Shown here: one piece after another, positions 6,220-13,217 of the stretch
Numbering within the stretch: the first letter of the stretch is position 1
How the letters are laid out: every line of letters begins with the position of its first letter
NCBI GenBank assembly: GCA_031277075.1
Contig: JAISLV010000177.1
Coordinates: 1 to 14,216 of the forward strand
Length of the DNA: 14,216 bases
Direction of reading: 5' to 3'
DNA from: Endomicrobium sp.
Lineage (GTDB): Bacteria; Elusimicrobiota; Endomicrobiia; Endomicrobiales; Endomicrobiaceae
Made by a program: the position numbers and the translations under genes
Notes under the pieces: generated by a model
What the model was told of the DNA's origin: nothing
The model's input: only the letters and a program-made list of their open reading frames with translations
The model's database searches: none

Positions 6220-7028
6220 TGAGCAAACTTCTAACAAAAACGCCCTCTTTGGCTGAAAAAATATTTTCGCGTTCGTTTAGCGCGCTGATTTTTATTTTTT
6301 TATACGCGCCGATAGCGGTTGTAGTTTTGTTCTCTTTTAATTCGTCAAAACGCAACATCGTTTTTGAAAATTTTACGTTAAAATGGTATGGCGAAATCTT
6401 TTATAACGACGCTCTTTTAGATTCTTTTTTTACCACGCTTGCCGTAGCGTCGGCAAGCACTCTGATAGCCGTAGTAATAGGAACGCTTACCGCCATAGCG
6501 ATGTTTAGATATAAATTTAAAGGCAAGTCAATTATAGACGCTTTGCTTTACGTTCCCGTAGTTATGCCTGAAATTGTTTTGGGAATATCTCTATTGTCGT
6601 CGTTTGCTTTGGCGCATGTGCCTTTAGGATTTGTAAGCCTTATTATCGCGCACGCCACTTTCAGCATACCTTTTGTAGTTTTTACCGTTCAAGCCCGCCT
6701 TAGCGGTTTTGACAGGAGTTTAGAAGAAGCCGCTATGGATTTGGGCGCAAACAGAATACGCGTTTTAACGGGAATTACAATCCCCGTAATTTTTCCCGGC
6801 ATAATATCGGGCGCGGCTTTAGCTTTTACTTTGTCTATAGACGATTTTATAATAAGTTTTTTTACTACGGGAGCGTCCGCCGTCACTTTTCCTTTAAAAA
6901 TTATGGAATCTGTGCGCTCGGGCATTCGCCCAGACGTCTACGCTTTGTCCGCTTTGATAATGCTTGCCACTTTTATAGCCGTAATAATAGCTCAAGTATT
7001 GTCTTATAGGAAAAAACAAAAACTTTGA
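6219..7028 (+). CDS. potC: Spermidine/putrescine ABC transporter permease PotC
   Basis: This second channel permease has 269 residues. Its first membrane segment (about 20-40) contains FLYAPIAVVVLFSFN, and FSFNSSK followed by FTLKWY is typical of PotC. Other hydrophobic segments lie near 70-95, 107-130, 137-158, 190-212 and 242-262. The EAA loop is at 168-194 (LEEAAMDLGANRIRVLTGIT, then IPVIFPG). It begins in a TAATG overlap with potB and uses GGAG inside potB as ribosome site. After it the usual potC-potD adjacency is broken by about 620 nt of repeats, although strand and order are kept. Confidence 0.96.
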   Translation: MSKLLTKTPSLAEKIFSRSFSALIFIFLYAPIAVVVLFSFNSSKRNIVFENFTLKWYGEIFYNDALLDSFFTTLAVASASTLIAVVIGTLTAIAMFRYKFKGKSIIDALLYVPVVMPEIVLGISLLSSFALAHVPLGFVSLIIAHATFSIPFVVFTVQARLSGFDRSLEEAAMDLGANRIRVLTGITIPVIFPGIISGAALAFTLSIDDFIISFFTTGASAVTFPLKIMESVRSGIRPDVYALSALIMLATFIAVIIAQVLSYRKKQKL

Positions 7029-7039
7029 AATTTTGAGTT

Positions 7040-7340
7040 GTTGCAGTCGCCAGTCATTCTGAACTTGTTTCAGAATCTGTCGTTAAAGTAATTTTAAAGA
7101 TAACGGCAAACGGCAGACCCTGAAACAAGTTCAGGGTGACGGATAGGGACAGACCCTGAAATAGACCCTGAAACAAGTTCAGGGTGACGCGTTCGCGTCA
7201 GTTTTGGGTGACGCGTTCGCGTCAGTTTTGGGTGACGCATTCGCGTCAGTTTTGGGTGACGCATTCGCGTCAGTTTTGGGCGACGCATTTGCGTCAGTTT
7301 TGGGCGACGCGTTCGCGTCGTGATGGATAGGAAAATATAC
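7040..7340 (+). repeat. Composite palindromic repeat, copy A (with six 24-bp units)
   Basis: Copy A runs from GTTGCAG to GGATAGGAAAATATA and is duplicated at 7353-7596. It holds an 8-bp palindrome with loop CTTGT (7056-7076), a spacer rich in TTAAAG, a 40-bp unit in inverted orientation (7102-7141, stem 7118-7124 with 7130-7136), a second inverted palindrome (7166-7184) and a 24-bp tandem array. The two palindrome orientations form a larger inverted repeat. No gene, transposase or target-site duplication was recognised. Open frames across it translate into RHPKLTR or RHPELVSGS repeats and are by-products of the repeat. Confidence 0.9.
7186..7320 (+). repeat. 24-bp tandem repeat array, six units (copy A)
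   Basis: Units start with GACGC at 7186, 7210, 7234, 7258, 7282 and 7306; the last is cut after 15 bases. Each carries GACGC, a four-base loop (GTTC, ATTC or ATTT), GCGTC, then AGTTTTGGG plus T or C. Loop bases vary while the 5-bp stem is kept in every unit except the final base of the array. The same array has only three units in copy B, so the unit number changes. Confidence 0.95.
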
Positions 7341-7352
7341 AATGTCTTTGCC

Positions 7353-7596
7353 GTTGCAGTTGCCCGTCATTCTGAACTTGTTTCAGAATCTGCCGTTAAA
7401 GTAGTTTTAAAGATAACGGCAAACGGCAGACGGCAGACCCTGAAACAAGTTCAGGGTGACGGATAGGGACAGACACTGAAAGAGACCATGAAACGAGTTC
7501 AGGGCGACGCGTTCGCGTCAGTTTTGGGTGACGCGTTCGCGTCAGTTTTGGGCGACGCGTTTGCGTAAGTTTTGGGCGACGGATAGGAAAATATAT
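7353..7596 (+). repeat. Composite palindromic repeat, copy B (with three 24-bp units)
   Basis: This is the second copy of the block at 7040-7340, starting 12 nt after copy A ends. It keeps the palindrome (7369-7389), the inverted unit (stem 7438-7444 with 7450-7456; an extra ACGGCAG lies just before it) and a decayed third palindrome (7487-7505). The 24-bp array has units at 7506, 7530 and 7554; the last reads GCGTA in place of GCGTC and breaks the stem. Copy B looks more eroded than copy A. Confidence 0.9.
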
Positions 7597-7599
7597 AAA
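7572..7599 (+). promoter_or_regulatory. Weak candidate promoter for potD at the repeat edge
   Basis: TTGGGC (7572-7577), 16 nt and TATAAA (7594-7599) lie where the repeat block ends, 52 nt before potD. The -35 comes from the tandem repeat itself. potD may need its own start because of the long gap after potC, but the match is modest. Confidence 0.2.
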
Positions 7600-7603
7600 T
7601 TAT

Positions 7604-7623
7604 GCGCGCCGTTTAGGCGGCGC
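7604..7623 (+). other. GC-rich hairpin in potD leader
   Basis: GCGCGCC (7604-7610) pairs with GGC and GCGC (7616-7618, 7620-7623) around GTTTA, with one bulged G. No T-run follows, so it is not a terminator. It sits about 17 nt before the potD ribosome site and could affect stability or processing of the potD message. Confidence 0.5.
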
Positions 7624-7651
7624 AGGAGTTTAATTTAAAGGAGGCGGTAAA

Positions 7652-8713
7652 ATGAAAAGGATTTTTTTAGGAATTTTGTCGTTAGGAATGTTGTTTGCTT
7701 TAGGGTTGTTTGCAGGTTGTTCTTCAAAACAGCCTCCGTCGGCTTTGGAAACTAAAGAGTTAAACGTTTTTTTCTGGACGGAGTATATTTCAGAAAGCGT
7801 AGTAAAGCAATTTGAAGAAGAAACGGGAGTAAAAGTAAATTTTGTAACTTATTCTTCAAACGAAGATATGATGGCAAAAGTTAAAAGCAGCGCCGAAGGC
7901 ACATATGATATTGTCGTTCCGTCGGATTACGCCGTTAAAATGATGAAAGAGGAAGGTTTGCTTTTAGAGATAGACAAAAGCAAAATTTCAAATCTTTCAA
8001 ATATAGAACCGTCGTATTTAAACAGGAGTTTTGACCCAAACAACCAATATTCCGTTCCCTATATGGCGGGCGCGGCGGCTATTGTAATAAACAAGAAGAA
8101 AGTAAGCGAAAAAATTACTTCTTTCGCTCAAATTATAAACCCTAAGTATAAAAATTCAATAGTCGCTCTTGACGATTCGCGCGCGGTTATAGGCGCGGCG
8201 GCAAATTCTATGGGGTATTCGTTCAATCCTACAGACGACGCTATTTTAGAGCAGGTCGCTAAGAAAGTGCAAGAGTTAAAGCCGAACATCAAACTTTTAG
8301 ACAGCGATTCGCCAAAAACCGCAATGCTAAACGGCGAAACTTCCATAGGATATATGTGGAATGCTGAAATTGCGATATGCCTGCAGGAAAGCCAAGATTT
8401 TGAAGTCGTGTTTCCAAATGAGGGATGCTATTTATTCCTAGACAATATGTGCGTACTCAAAGGAGCAAAAAACAAAGTTAACGCCGAAAAATTTATAAAC
8501 TTTGTTTTAAGAGACGACATAAGCGCAAAAATTTCGCAGGAATATCCTTATACGAATCCTAATAAAGCAGCAGTAGCTCTTTTGCCCGATTCTTATAAAA
8601 ATAATCTTGCGTCAAATATTCCCGCAGAAGTTTTTGCAAACGGACAATTTATACAAGACGTAGGCTCAAAAGTTGAAAAATACGATGAAATTTGGACAAA
8701 ATTCACAAAATAA
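7652..8713 (+). CDS. potD: Spermidine/putrescine-binding lipoprotein PotD
   Basis: This is the extracytoplasmic polyamine receptor that feeds PotABC. It has 353 residues with a lipoprotein signal: positive MKR, a hydrophobic stretch, and lipobox LFAG before C23, the predicted lipidated residue. PotD signatures are FFWTEYISES (40-49), the aromatic W42/Y45 pair expected in the binding site, VVPSDY (88-93), SVPYMAGAAAIVIN, GYMWNAEIA and FLDNMCV with a conserved aspartate. E. coli PotD has a tryptophan in the YIWGA position, where this protein has YMAGA, so selectivity could differ. AAAGGAGG gives a strong ribosome site. It follows potC after a repeat-filled gap and precedes the putrescine-degrading genes, which supports putrescine or spermidine as ligand; agmatine is possible. 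Confidence 0.96.
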   Translation: MKRIFLGILSLGMLFALGLFAGCSSKQPPSALETKELNVFFWTEYISESVVKQFEEETGVKVNFVTYSSNEDMMAKVKSSAEGTYDIVVPSDYAVKMMKEEGLLLEIDKSKISNLSNIEPSYLNRSFDPNNQYSVPYMAGAAAIVINKKKVSEKITSFAQIINPKYKNSIVALDDSRAVIGAAANSMGYSFNPTDDAILEQVAKKVQELKPNIKLLDSDSPKTAMLNGETSIGYMWNAEIAICLQESQDFEVVFPNEGCYLFLDNMCVLKGAKNKVNAEKFINFVLRDDISAKISQEYPYTNPNKAAVALLPDSYKNNLASNIPAEVFANGQFIQDVGSKVEKYDEIWTKFTK

Positions 8714-8734
8714 GAAAATTACGCGCAAACGGCG

Positions 8735-8775
8735 GCTAAAGCTAGCGGATACGGCGGAAATACAGGGGTGTATTC
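8735..8775 (+). promoter_or_regulatory. Two possible six-base-loop hairpins after potD
   Basis: GCT (8735-8737) pairs with AGC (8744-8746) around AAAGCT. Further on AATAC (8759-8763) pairs with GTATT (8770-8774) around AGGGGT. Both loops have A1 and G4. The first stem is only 3 bp, and no T-run terminator follows before the aldehyde dehydrogenase gene, so the link to ANTAR control is weak. Confidence 0.2.
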
Positions 8776-8790
8776 GCTTTGTTAAATCCA

Positions 8791-8829
8791 ATAGACGCTA
8801 AAAAGCGGGCGTTTCATTTTAGCGTCTAT
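8791..8829. repeat. Perfect 13-bp inverted repeat between potD and aldehyde dehydrogenase
   Basis: ATAGACGCTAAAA (8791-8803) is exactly repeated in inverse at 8817-8829 with a 13-nt loop. Its inner 8 bp equal the inverted repeat after glnA (2053-2081), also with a 13-nt loop. No free T-run follows, so it is not a standard terminator; an mRNA-stabilising 3' hairpin or a dispersed repeat is possible. Confidence 0.75.
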
Positions 8830-8914
8830 CAGCCGTAGTCAAGATGAACTCATTTCGCGTTTTGGCAGTTTGTGTTTGTAGTTGTCTGCCGTCATTACCG
8901 CAATGGAGGGTAAA

Positions 8915-10384
8915 ATGGATTTTTCAAAAATAGGGCGAATGTTTATAGGCGGAAAATGGGTTTCTTCAAATAATACTAGAGAAATTATAAATCCGTCAAA
9001 CGGAAAAGTTTTTGCAAAGGTTTACGAAGGAAGCCCGCAAGACGTCAAACTTTCCGTAAAAGCCGCCAAAGAAGCTTTTGCGCAGTGGAGCGCGGCGTCT
9101 GTAACTTATAGAGCCGATATGCTTTTTAAAATCGCGGATTTGATAGAAAAAAATTCGCGGGAACTTGCCGAAATTGACACTTTAAATAACGGCAAACCTC
9201 TAAGAGACAGTCTTGGAGACGTTGCGGATTCAGTTTCTTGTTTCCGCTATTATGCAGGGCTGATAGACAAACCCTTAGGGCAGGTCTACAATGTGGCAGA
9301 CCCAAACACTCAAAGCATAGTCGTTAGAGAACCTATCGGCGTGTGCGGGCAAATTACGCCTTGGAACTATCCTCTGATGATGGCTTCTTGGAAATTGGCT
9401 CCTTGTCTTGCCGCAGGCAATGTTTCTGTGTTTAAACCCTCTGAATTAACGCCTTTAAGCGCAATTAGGCTGTTTGAAATTTTTGAAGAAGCGGGACTTC
9501 CCGCAGGCGTGGCAAACTTGGCAATGGGAGCTGGAAATACGGTAGGCAGAGAAATTTCTGAAAATTTAGAAATTGATAAAGTGGCTTTTACGGGCGGAAC
9601 GGTTACGGGAAGAAATATTATGCGCTCAGCCGCTGAAAATATGAAAAATATTTCTTTAGAGCTTGGCGGCAAATCTCCATGTATAGTTTTTGACGACTAC
9701 GATTTAGACACAGCGATAGACTGGGCTTTGTTTGCTATTTTTTGCAATCAAGGGGAGGTTTGTTCGGCAGGCAGCAGGCTGATTTTGCAAGATACGATTT
9801 ACGATAAATTTTTAGACGCGCTTGCTAAAAGAGCGGCGGCTATTAAAATCGCAGACGGCATGCAGGAAGGAGCGGAGATGGGTCCGCTTGTAAGTAAAGA
9901 ACATCTAGATAAAGTTCTCTCTTACATAGAAACCGGCAAGAAAGAAGGAGCGCGTTTAGTTTGCGGAGGATTTCGCATAACTGAAGGCTCTTTTGCGGAC
10001 GGCTTCTTCGTAGCGCCTACCGTTTTTGCAGATTGCAAACCTGATATGAAAATTGTTCAAGATGAAATTTTTGGACCTGTTCTTGCCGTGCAAAAATTTC
10101 ATACCCAGCAAGAGGCTATAGACCTTGCCAACAATACAAAATACGGTCTTGCCGCAGGCGTTTTTTCAAACGATATTACGCGCGCCTTGAAAGTTATTAA
10201 AGCCGTTCGGGCGGGAATAACGTGGGTTAACTCGTATCACCCTACTTTTGCGCAAGCGCCTTGGGGCGGCTTTAAACAAAGCGGCATAGGAAGAGAGCTT
10301 GGGACTTTCGGGTTAGACGAATATACAGAAGTAAAACAGATAAATATAAATCTTGCGCCGGGGAAAGTAGGATGGTTTGCATAA
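8915..10384 (+). CDS. NAD(P)-dependent aldehyde dehydrogenase, probably 4-aminobutanal dehydrogenase
   Basis: This enzyme of 489 residues belongs to the betaine-aldehyde/aminoaldehyde group of the ALDH superfamily. By context it should oxidise the 4-aminobutanal made by PatA to GABA. Visible motifs are TPWNYP (148-153), KPSE (174-177), FTGG (225-228), LELGGK with general base E249 (248-253), NQGEVCSAG with nucleophile C283 (278-286), EIFGP (384-388) and PWGGFKQSGIGRELG (449-463). I chose the ATG at 8915 because GGAGGG lies just upstream; the ATG at 8903 and the TTG at 8882 have no such site. It is 201 nt after potD and 248 nt before patA on the same strand. Betaine aldehyde is the main alternative substrate, but no choline gene is nearby. 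Confidence 0.93.
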   Translation: MDFSKIGRMFIGGKWVSSNNTREIINPSNGKVFAKVYEGSPQDVKLSVKAAKEAFAQWSAASVTYRADMLFKIADLIEKNSRELAEIDTLNNGKPLRDSLGDVADSVSCFRYYAGLIDKPLGQVYNVADPNTQSIVVREPIGVCGQITPWNYPLMMASWKLAPCLAAGNVSVFKPSELTPLSAIRLFEIFEEAGLPAGVANLAMGAGNTVGREISENLEIDKVAFTGGTVTGRNIMRSAAENMKNISLELGGKSPCIVFDDYDLDTAIDWALFAIFCNQGEVCSAGSRLILQDTIYDKFLDALAKRAAAIKIADGMQEGAEMGPLVSKEHLDKVLSYIETGKKEGARLVCGGFRITEGSFADGFFVAPTVFADCKPDMKIVQDEIFGPVLAVQKFHTQQEAIDLANNTKYGLAAGVFSNDITRALKVIKAVRAGITWVNSYHPTFAQAPWGGFKQSGIGRELGTFGLDEYTEVKQININLAPGKVGWFA

Positions 10385-10465
10385 AGCAATCGGCAGAAAT
10401 TGACAATCAATAGTTTTTAAACGGCTTTTGCCGTAAAAAAATATTTAATAAAAATGCGATACTGC

Positions 10466-10492
10466 CGGGCGTCTTTAAAAACCTAACGCCCG
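10466..10492 (+). other. 7-bp hairpin in the gap before patA
   Basis: CGGGCGT (10466-10472) pairs perfectly with ACGCCCG (10486-10492) around a 13-nt loop. No T-run follows directly; a second hairpin with a T-run comes 7 nt later. The pair may form a leader switch for patA or the 3' end of the aldehyde dehydrogenase message. A further small hairpin, ACGGC-TTTT-GCCGT, is at 10421-10434. Confidence 0.5.
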
Positions 10493-10498
10493 TCCTTA

Positions 10499-10521
10499 CC
10501 GCGCTTTTTGCGGAATTTTTT
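10499..10521 (+). terminator. Probable Rho-independent terminator between aldehyde dehydrogenase and patA
   Basis: CCGCG (10499-10503) pairs with TGCGG (10509-10513, one G-T pair) around CTTTT, followed by AA and six Ts (10516-10521). The stem is short, so efficiency may be partial. It implies either that patA-aguAB has its own promoter in 10522-10620 (none stands out) or that this is an attenuator. Confidence 0.5.
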
Positions 10522-10632
10522 GCGTTTAGAAAATTCGCTAGTTCTTATTTTTAGGGCGCGGTTTGAGTTTTTTCGTTAGTCAGACATTAGGTTTTTATAA
10601 AACGTCCATCAGTATCGCCAAAGGACAAAAAA

Positions 10633-11991
10633 ATGATAAATATAAAAAAAGCAAACGAAGTTTTAGATAAAGCTCTGCATTATATTACCGCGGAAAAATT
10701 TAGCGAAGACGAAAAAAGCGCCGTAGTTTTAGACGCTGTGAACAATTTCAACAATCACTTAAACCCCGGCTGGCTTAAATACCGCAAATCTGTCTCTACA
10801 GACGAAGCGGCTGTAGAACTTACCGATTACGGCTCTTATTGCGTAGACCTTTACGGCAATGAGTTTATAGATTGTCTTGGAGGATTTGGCATTTTTACTT
10901 TCGGACATAGAAACCCCGAAATTACAAAATACGTTGAGGCGCAGTTAAAAAACAGGCAGGCTTTGCACTCGCAAGAATTGTTAGACCCTTTGCGCGGCTA
11001 TCTCGCTCAAGCCGTAGCGTCTATAACTCCCGGCGATTTACAGTATTGTTTTTTTACTAACGGCGGAGCGGAAGCCGTTGAAATGGCTTTAAAACTTGCA
11101 AGGCTTGCCACAAAAAAAAGCTGGATAATTTCAACGCTAAACGGCTTTCACGGAAAAACTATGGGCGCGCTTTCAGTATGCGGCAAAGACGTCTACAGAA
11201 AACCCTATCTCCCTATGCTTCAACATACGGCGCACGCAATTTTCGGCGATATTGACGATTTGAGAAAAACGGTAGTAAAACTCAAAAAAACAGGCGAAGA
11301 AATAGCCGCGGTAATTATAGAGCCTATTCAAGGAGAAGCGGGAATTATTATGCCGCCCGCCGGATATTTGCAGGCTGCGCGCGCTCTTTGCGACGAATAC
11401 GGAATATGTTTGATTTTTGACGAAATACAAACGGGCATGGCGCGCACGGGAACTTTCTTTAGATGCGAAGCCGAAGGCGTTACGCCAGACATTTTGACTT
11501 TCGGAAAGGCTTTTGGCGGCGGCGTTTTGCCTATAACGGGAATTATAGCCCGCCCTCATTTGTGGGTAAAAGAAATAGAAGATAATCCTTGGATTTTAGG
11601 TTCGGCTACTTTCGGCGGAAACCCTGTATGCTGCGCGGCGGCTCTTGCGGCTATAAACTATATGGTAAAATACGACGTTCCTAAAATGGTTAGAGAAAAA
11701 GGTTTTTATCTTAAAAACGGTTTAAAAAAATTGTGGGAAAAATATTCTAAAATCATAGTAGACGTGCGCGGAACAGGCTTAATGCTCGGCGTAGAATTTA
11801 TAAAAAGCGAGGTTGGCTACTGCGTTGCAAAAGGGCTTTTTGGACGCAAAGTTATGACGGCTGGCACTTTAAACAACGCCTCTACAATACGTTTTGAACC
11901 GCCAGCTACAATGAGCTATGAAGATTTTGATAAAGTTTTAGAGCGCATGGACGAAGCGTTGAGCGATACTAAAAAAGAATTTAATCTTTAA
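10633..11991 (+). CDS. patA: Putrescine aminotransferase (PatA/YgjG type)
   Basis: This PLP-dependent class III aminotransferase moves the amino group of putrescine to 2-oxoglutarate, giving 4-aminobutanal and glutamate. It has 452 residues and follows E. coli PatA closely: HLNPGWLKYRKSVST (42-56), EFIDCLGGFGIF (77-88), GHRNPEI, LHSQELLDPLRG (111-122), FTNGGAEAVE (141-150), IFDEIQTGMARTG (261-273, cofactor D263) and FGKAFGGGVLP (290-300) with the PLP lysine at K292. GTLNNASTIRFEPP near the C-terminus matches the GTLNNAKTIRIEPP of PatA. AAAGGA precedes the ATG. Its place between an aminoaldehyde dehydrogenase and the agmatine-to-putrescine genes fits the assignment. Cadaverine is a likely side substrate. 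Confidence 0.95.
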   Translation: MINIKKANEVLDKALHYITAEKFSEDEKSAVVLDAVNNFNNHLNPGWLKYRKSVSTDEAAVELTDYGSYCVDLYGNEFIDCLGGFGIFTFGHRNPEITKYVEAQLKNRQALHSQELLDPLRGYLAQAVASITPGDLQYCFFTNGGAEAVEMALKLARLATKKSWIISTLNGFHGKTMGALSVCGKDVYRKPYLPMLQHTAHAIFGDIDDLRKTVVKLKKTGEEIAAVIIEPIQGEAGIIMPPAGYLQAARALCDEYGICLIFDEIQTGMARTGTFFRCEAEGVTPDILTFGKAFGGGVLPITGIIARPHLWVKEIEDNPWILGSATFGGNPVCCAAALAAINYMVKYDVPKMVREKGFYLKNGLKKLWEKYSKIIVDVRGTGLMLGVEFIKSEVGYCVAKGLFGRKVMTAGTLNNASTIRFEPPATMSYEDFDKVLERMDEALSDTKKEFNL

Positions 11992-12070
11992 TTCTGCGGG
12001 ATATTTTATCGTCATCATACGCCGTTTTTTCAATTTTAAATTTCGCCGTTTAAGGAATAATGTCTACGAA

Positions 12071-13183
12071 ATGAAAACTTTAATTACTACTCCAAAACAA
12101 GACGGGTTTTATATGCCCGCCGAATTTGAAAAACATTCAGCTACATATATGATATGGCCTGAACGCGCGGACAATTGGCGATTAAACGCTAAATTTGCTC
12201 AAGAGACTTTTACAAAAGTCGCAGAAACTATAGCAAAATACGAGCTTGTCATAATGCTTGTAAGTCCAAAAGAATACAAAAACGCAAAAAGCAAACTTCC
12301 GCCGGACATCTGCGCGGCGGAGGTTGAAAACGACGACGCTTGGGCTAGAGACACAGGCGCGACTTTTGTAATTGGGCAAAAGGGATTAAGAGGCGTAGAT
12401 TGGAAGTTCAATTCTTGGGGCGCAGAAATTGACGGCTTATACGCTTCTTGGGATAAAGACGATTTAATTGCAAGCAGGATGTGCGAACTAGAAGACGCCG
12501 AAAGATACAGAACCGACGACTTTGTTCTTGAGGGCGGCTCAATATGCGTTGACGGACAAGGAACTGTTATTACAACCGAAAGCTGTTTGTTGAGCAAAGG
12601 ACGAAACCCGAATATGAGCAAAGAACAGATAGAAGAAAAACTAAAAAACTATCTCAACGCCTCAAAAGTTATCTGGCTTAAACGCGGCGTATATTTAGAC
12701 GAAACAAACGAGCATGTAGACAATATAGCCTGCTTTACTTCGCCCGCAAATGTCGCTCTTGCTTGGACTGACGACAAAAACGACCCACAATACGAATTAT
12801 CTCAAAGCGCGTTTGAAATATTGTCAAAAGAAACCGACGCCGAAGGAAGAAAATTGAACGTTCATAAAATTCATATTCCCTCTCCCCAATATATGACAAA
12901 GGAAGAAGCCGCAGGGCTTACAATTGTCAAAGGAACAAAAACGCGCCAAGCGGGCGACAGGCTTGCGGCTTCTTATATAAACCATTACGTCTGTAACGGC
13001 GCGGTAATTTGTCCGTCTTTTAACGACCTCAACGATTATCGCGCGAAAGCCGTTTTAAAGAAACTTTATCCCGGAAGGGAAATTATTCAAATATATTCGC
13101 GCGAAATTTTGCTCGGCGGCGGAAACATCCATTGCATTACTCAACAAGTTCCTAAAAAACCGTCAAACCTTGCGGCGTTGTGA
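12071..13183 (+). CDS. aguA: Agmatine deiminase
   Basis: This enzyme hydrolyses agmatine to N-carbamoylputrescine and ammonia. It has 370 residues, normal for AguA (peptidyl-arginine-deiminase-like fold). Family motifs are MPAEFEKHSATYMIWPERADNW (from residue 15), DDAWARDTG (88-96), FVLEGGSICVDGQGT (151-165), ETNEHVDN with catalytic H215 (211-218), and LGGGNIHCITQQ with the nucleophile C355 (348-359). The ribosome site AAGGAA is about a dozen bases from the ATG, slightly far. A four-codon frame (ATG at 12060, TCT ACG AAA TGA) begins nearer that site and ends in an ATGA overlap with the aguA start, so coupling is possible but unproven. The next gene, aguB, starts 34 nt after the stop. Confidence 0.97.
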   Translation: MKTLITTPKQDGFYMPAEFEKHSATYMIWPERADNWRLNAKFAQETFTKVAETIAKYELVIMLVSPKEYKNAKSKLPPDICAAEVENDDAWARDTGATFVIGQKGLRGVDWKFNSWGAEIDGLYASWDKDDLIASRMCELEDAERYRTDDFVLEGGSICVDGQGTVITTESCLLSKGRNPNMSKEQIEEKLKNYLNASKVIWLKRGVYLDETNEHVDNIACFTSPANVALAWTDDKNDPQYELSQSAFEILSKETDAEGRKLNVHKIHIPSPQYMTKEEAAGLTIVKGTKTRQAGDRLAASYINHYVCNGAVICPSFNDLNDYRAKAVLKKLYPGREIIQIYSREILLGGGNIHCITQQVPKKPSNLAAL

Positions 13184-13217
13184 GCTTTGCGGAATTTGCA
13201 TATTAAAAGGAGACGCT

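Noticed and set aside
7094..7370. Two overlapping minus-strand open frames giving repeated peptides of the RHPKLTR and NASPKTDA types
   Set aside because: They arise from the 24-bp tandem repeat, whose period is a multiple of three; both frames have the same pattern, no ribosome site and no known domain.
7186..7577. CRISPR array
   Set aside because: The 24-bp units are directly adjacent with no unique spacers, and no cas gene is present.
10400..10428. TTGACA at 10400-10405 as a promoter after the aldehyde dehydrogenase gene
   Set aside because: No -10-like sequence lies at 16-18 nt spacing.
11173..12621. Minus-strand open frames opposite patA and aguA
   Set aside because: They lie antisense to firmly identified genes and show no family motif.
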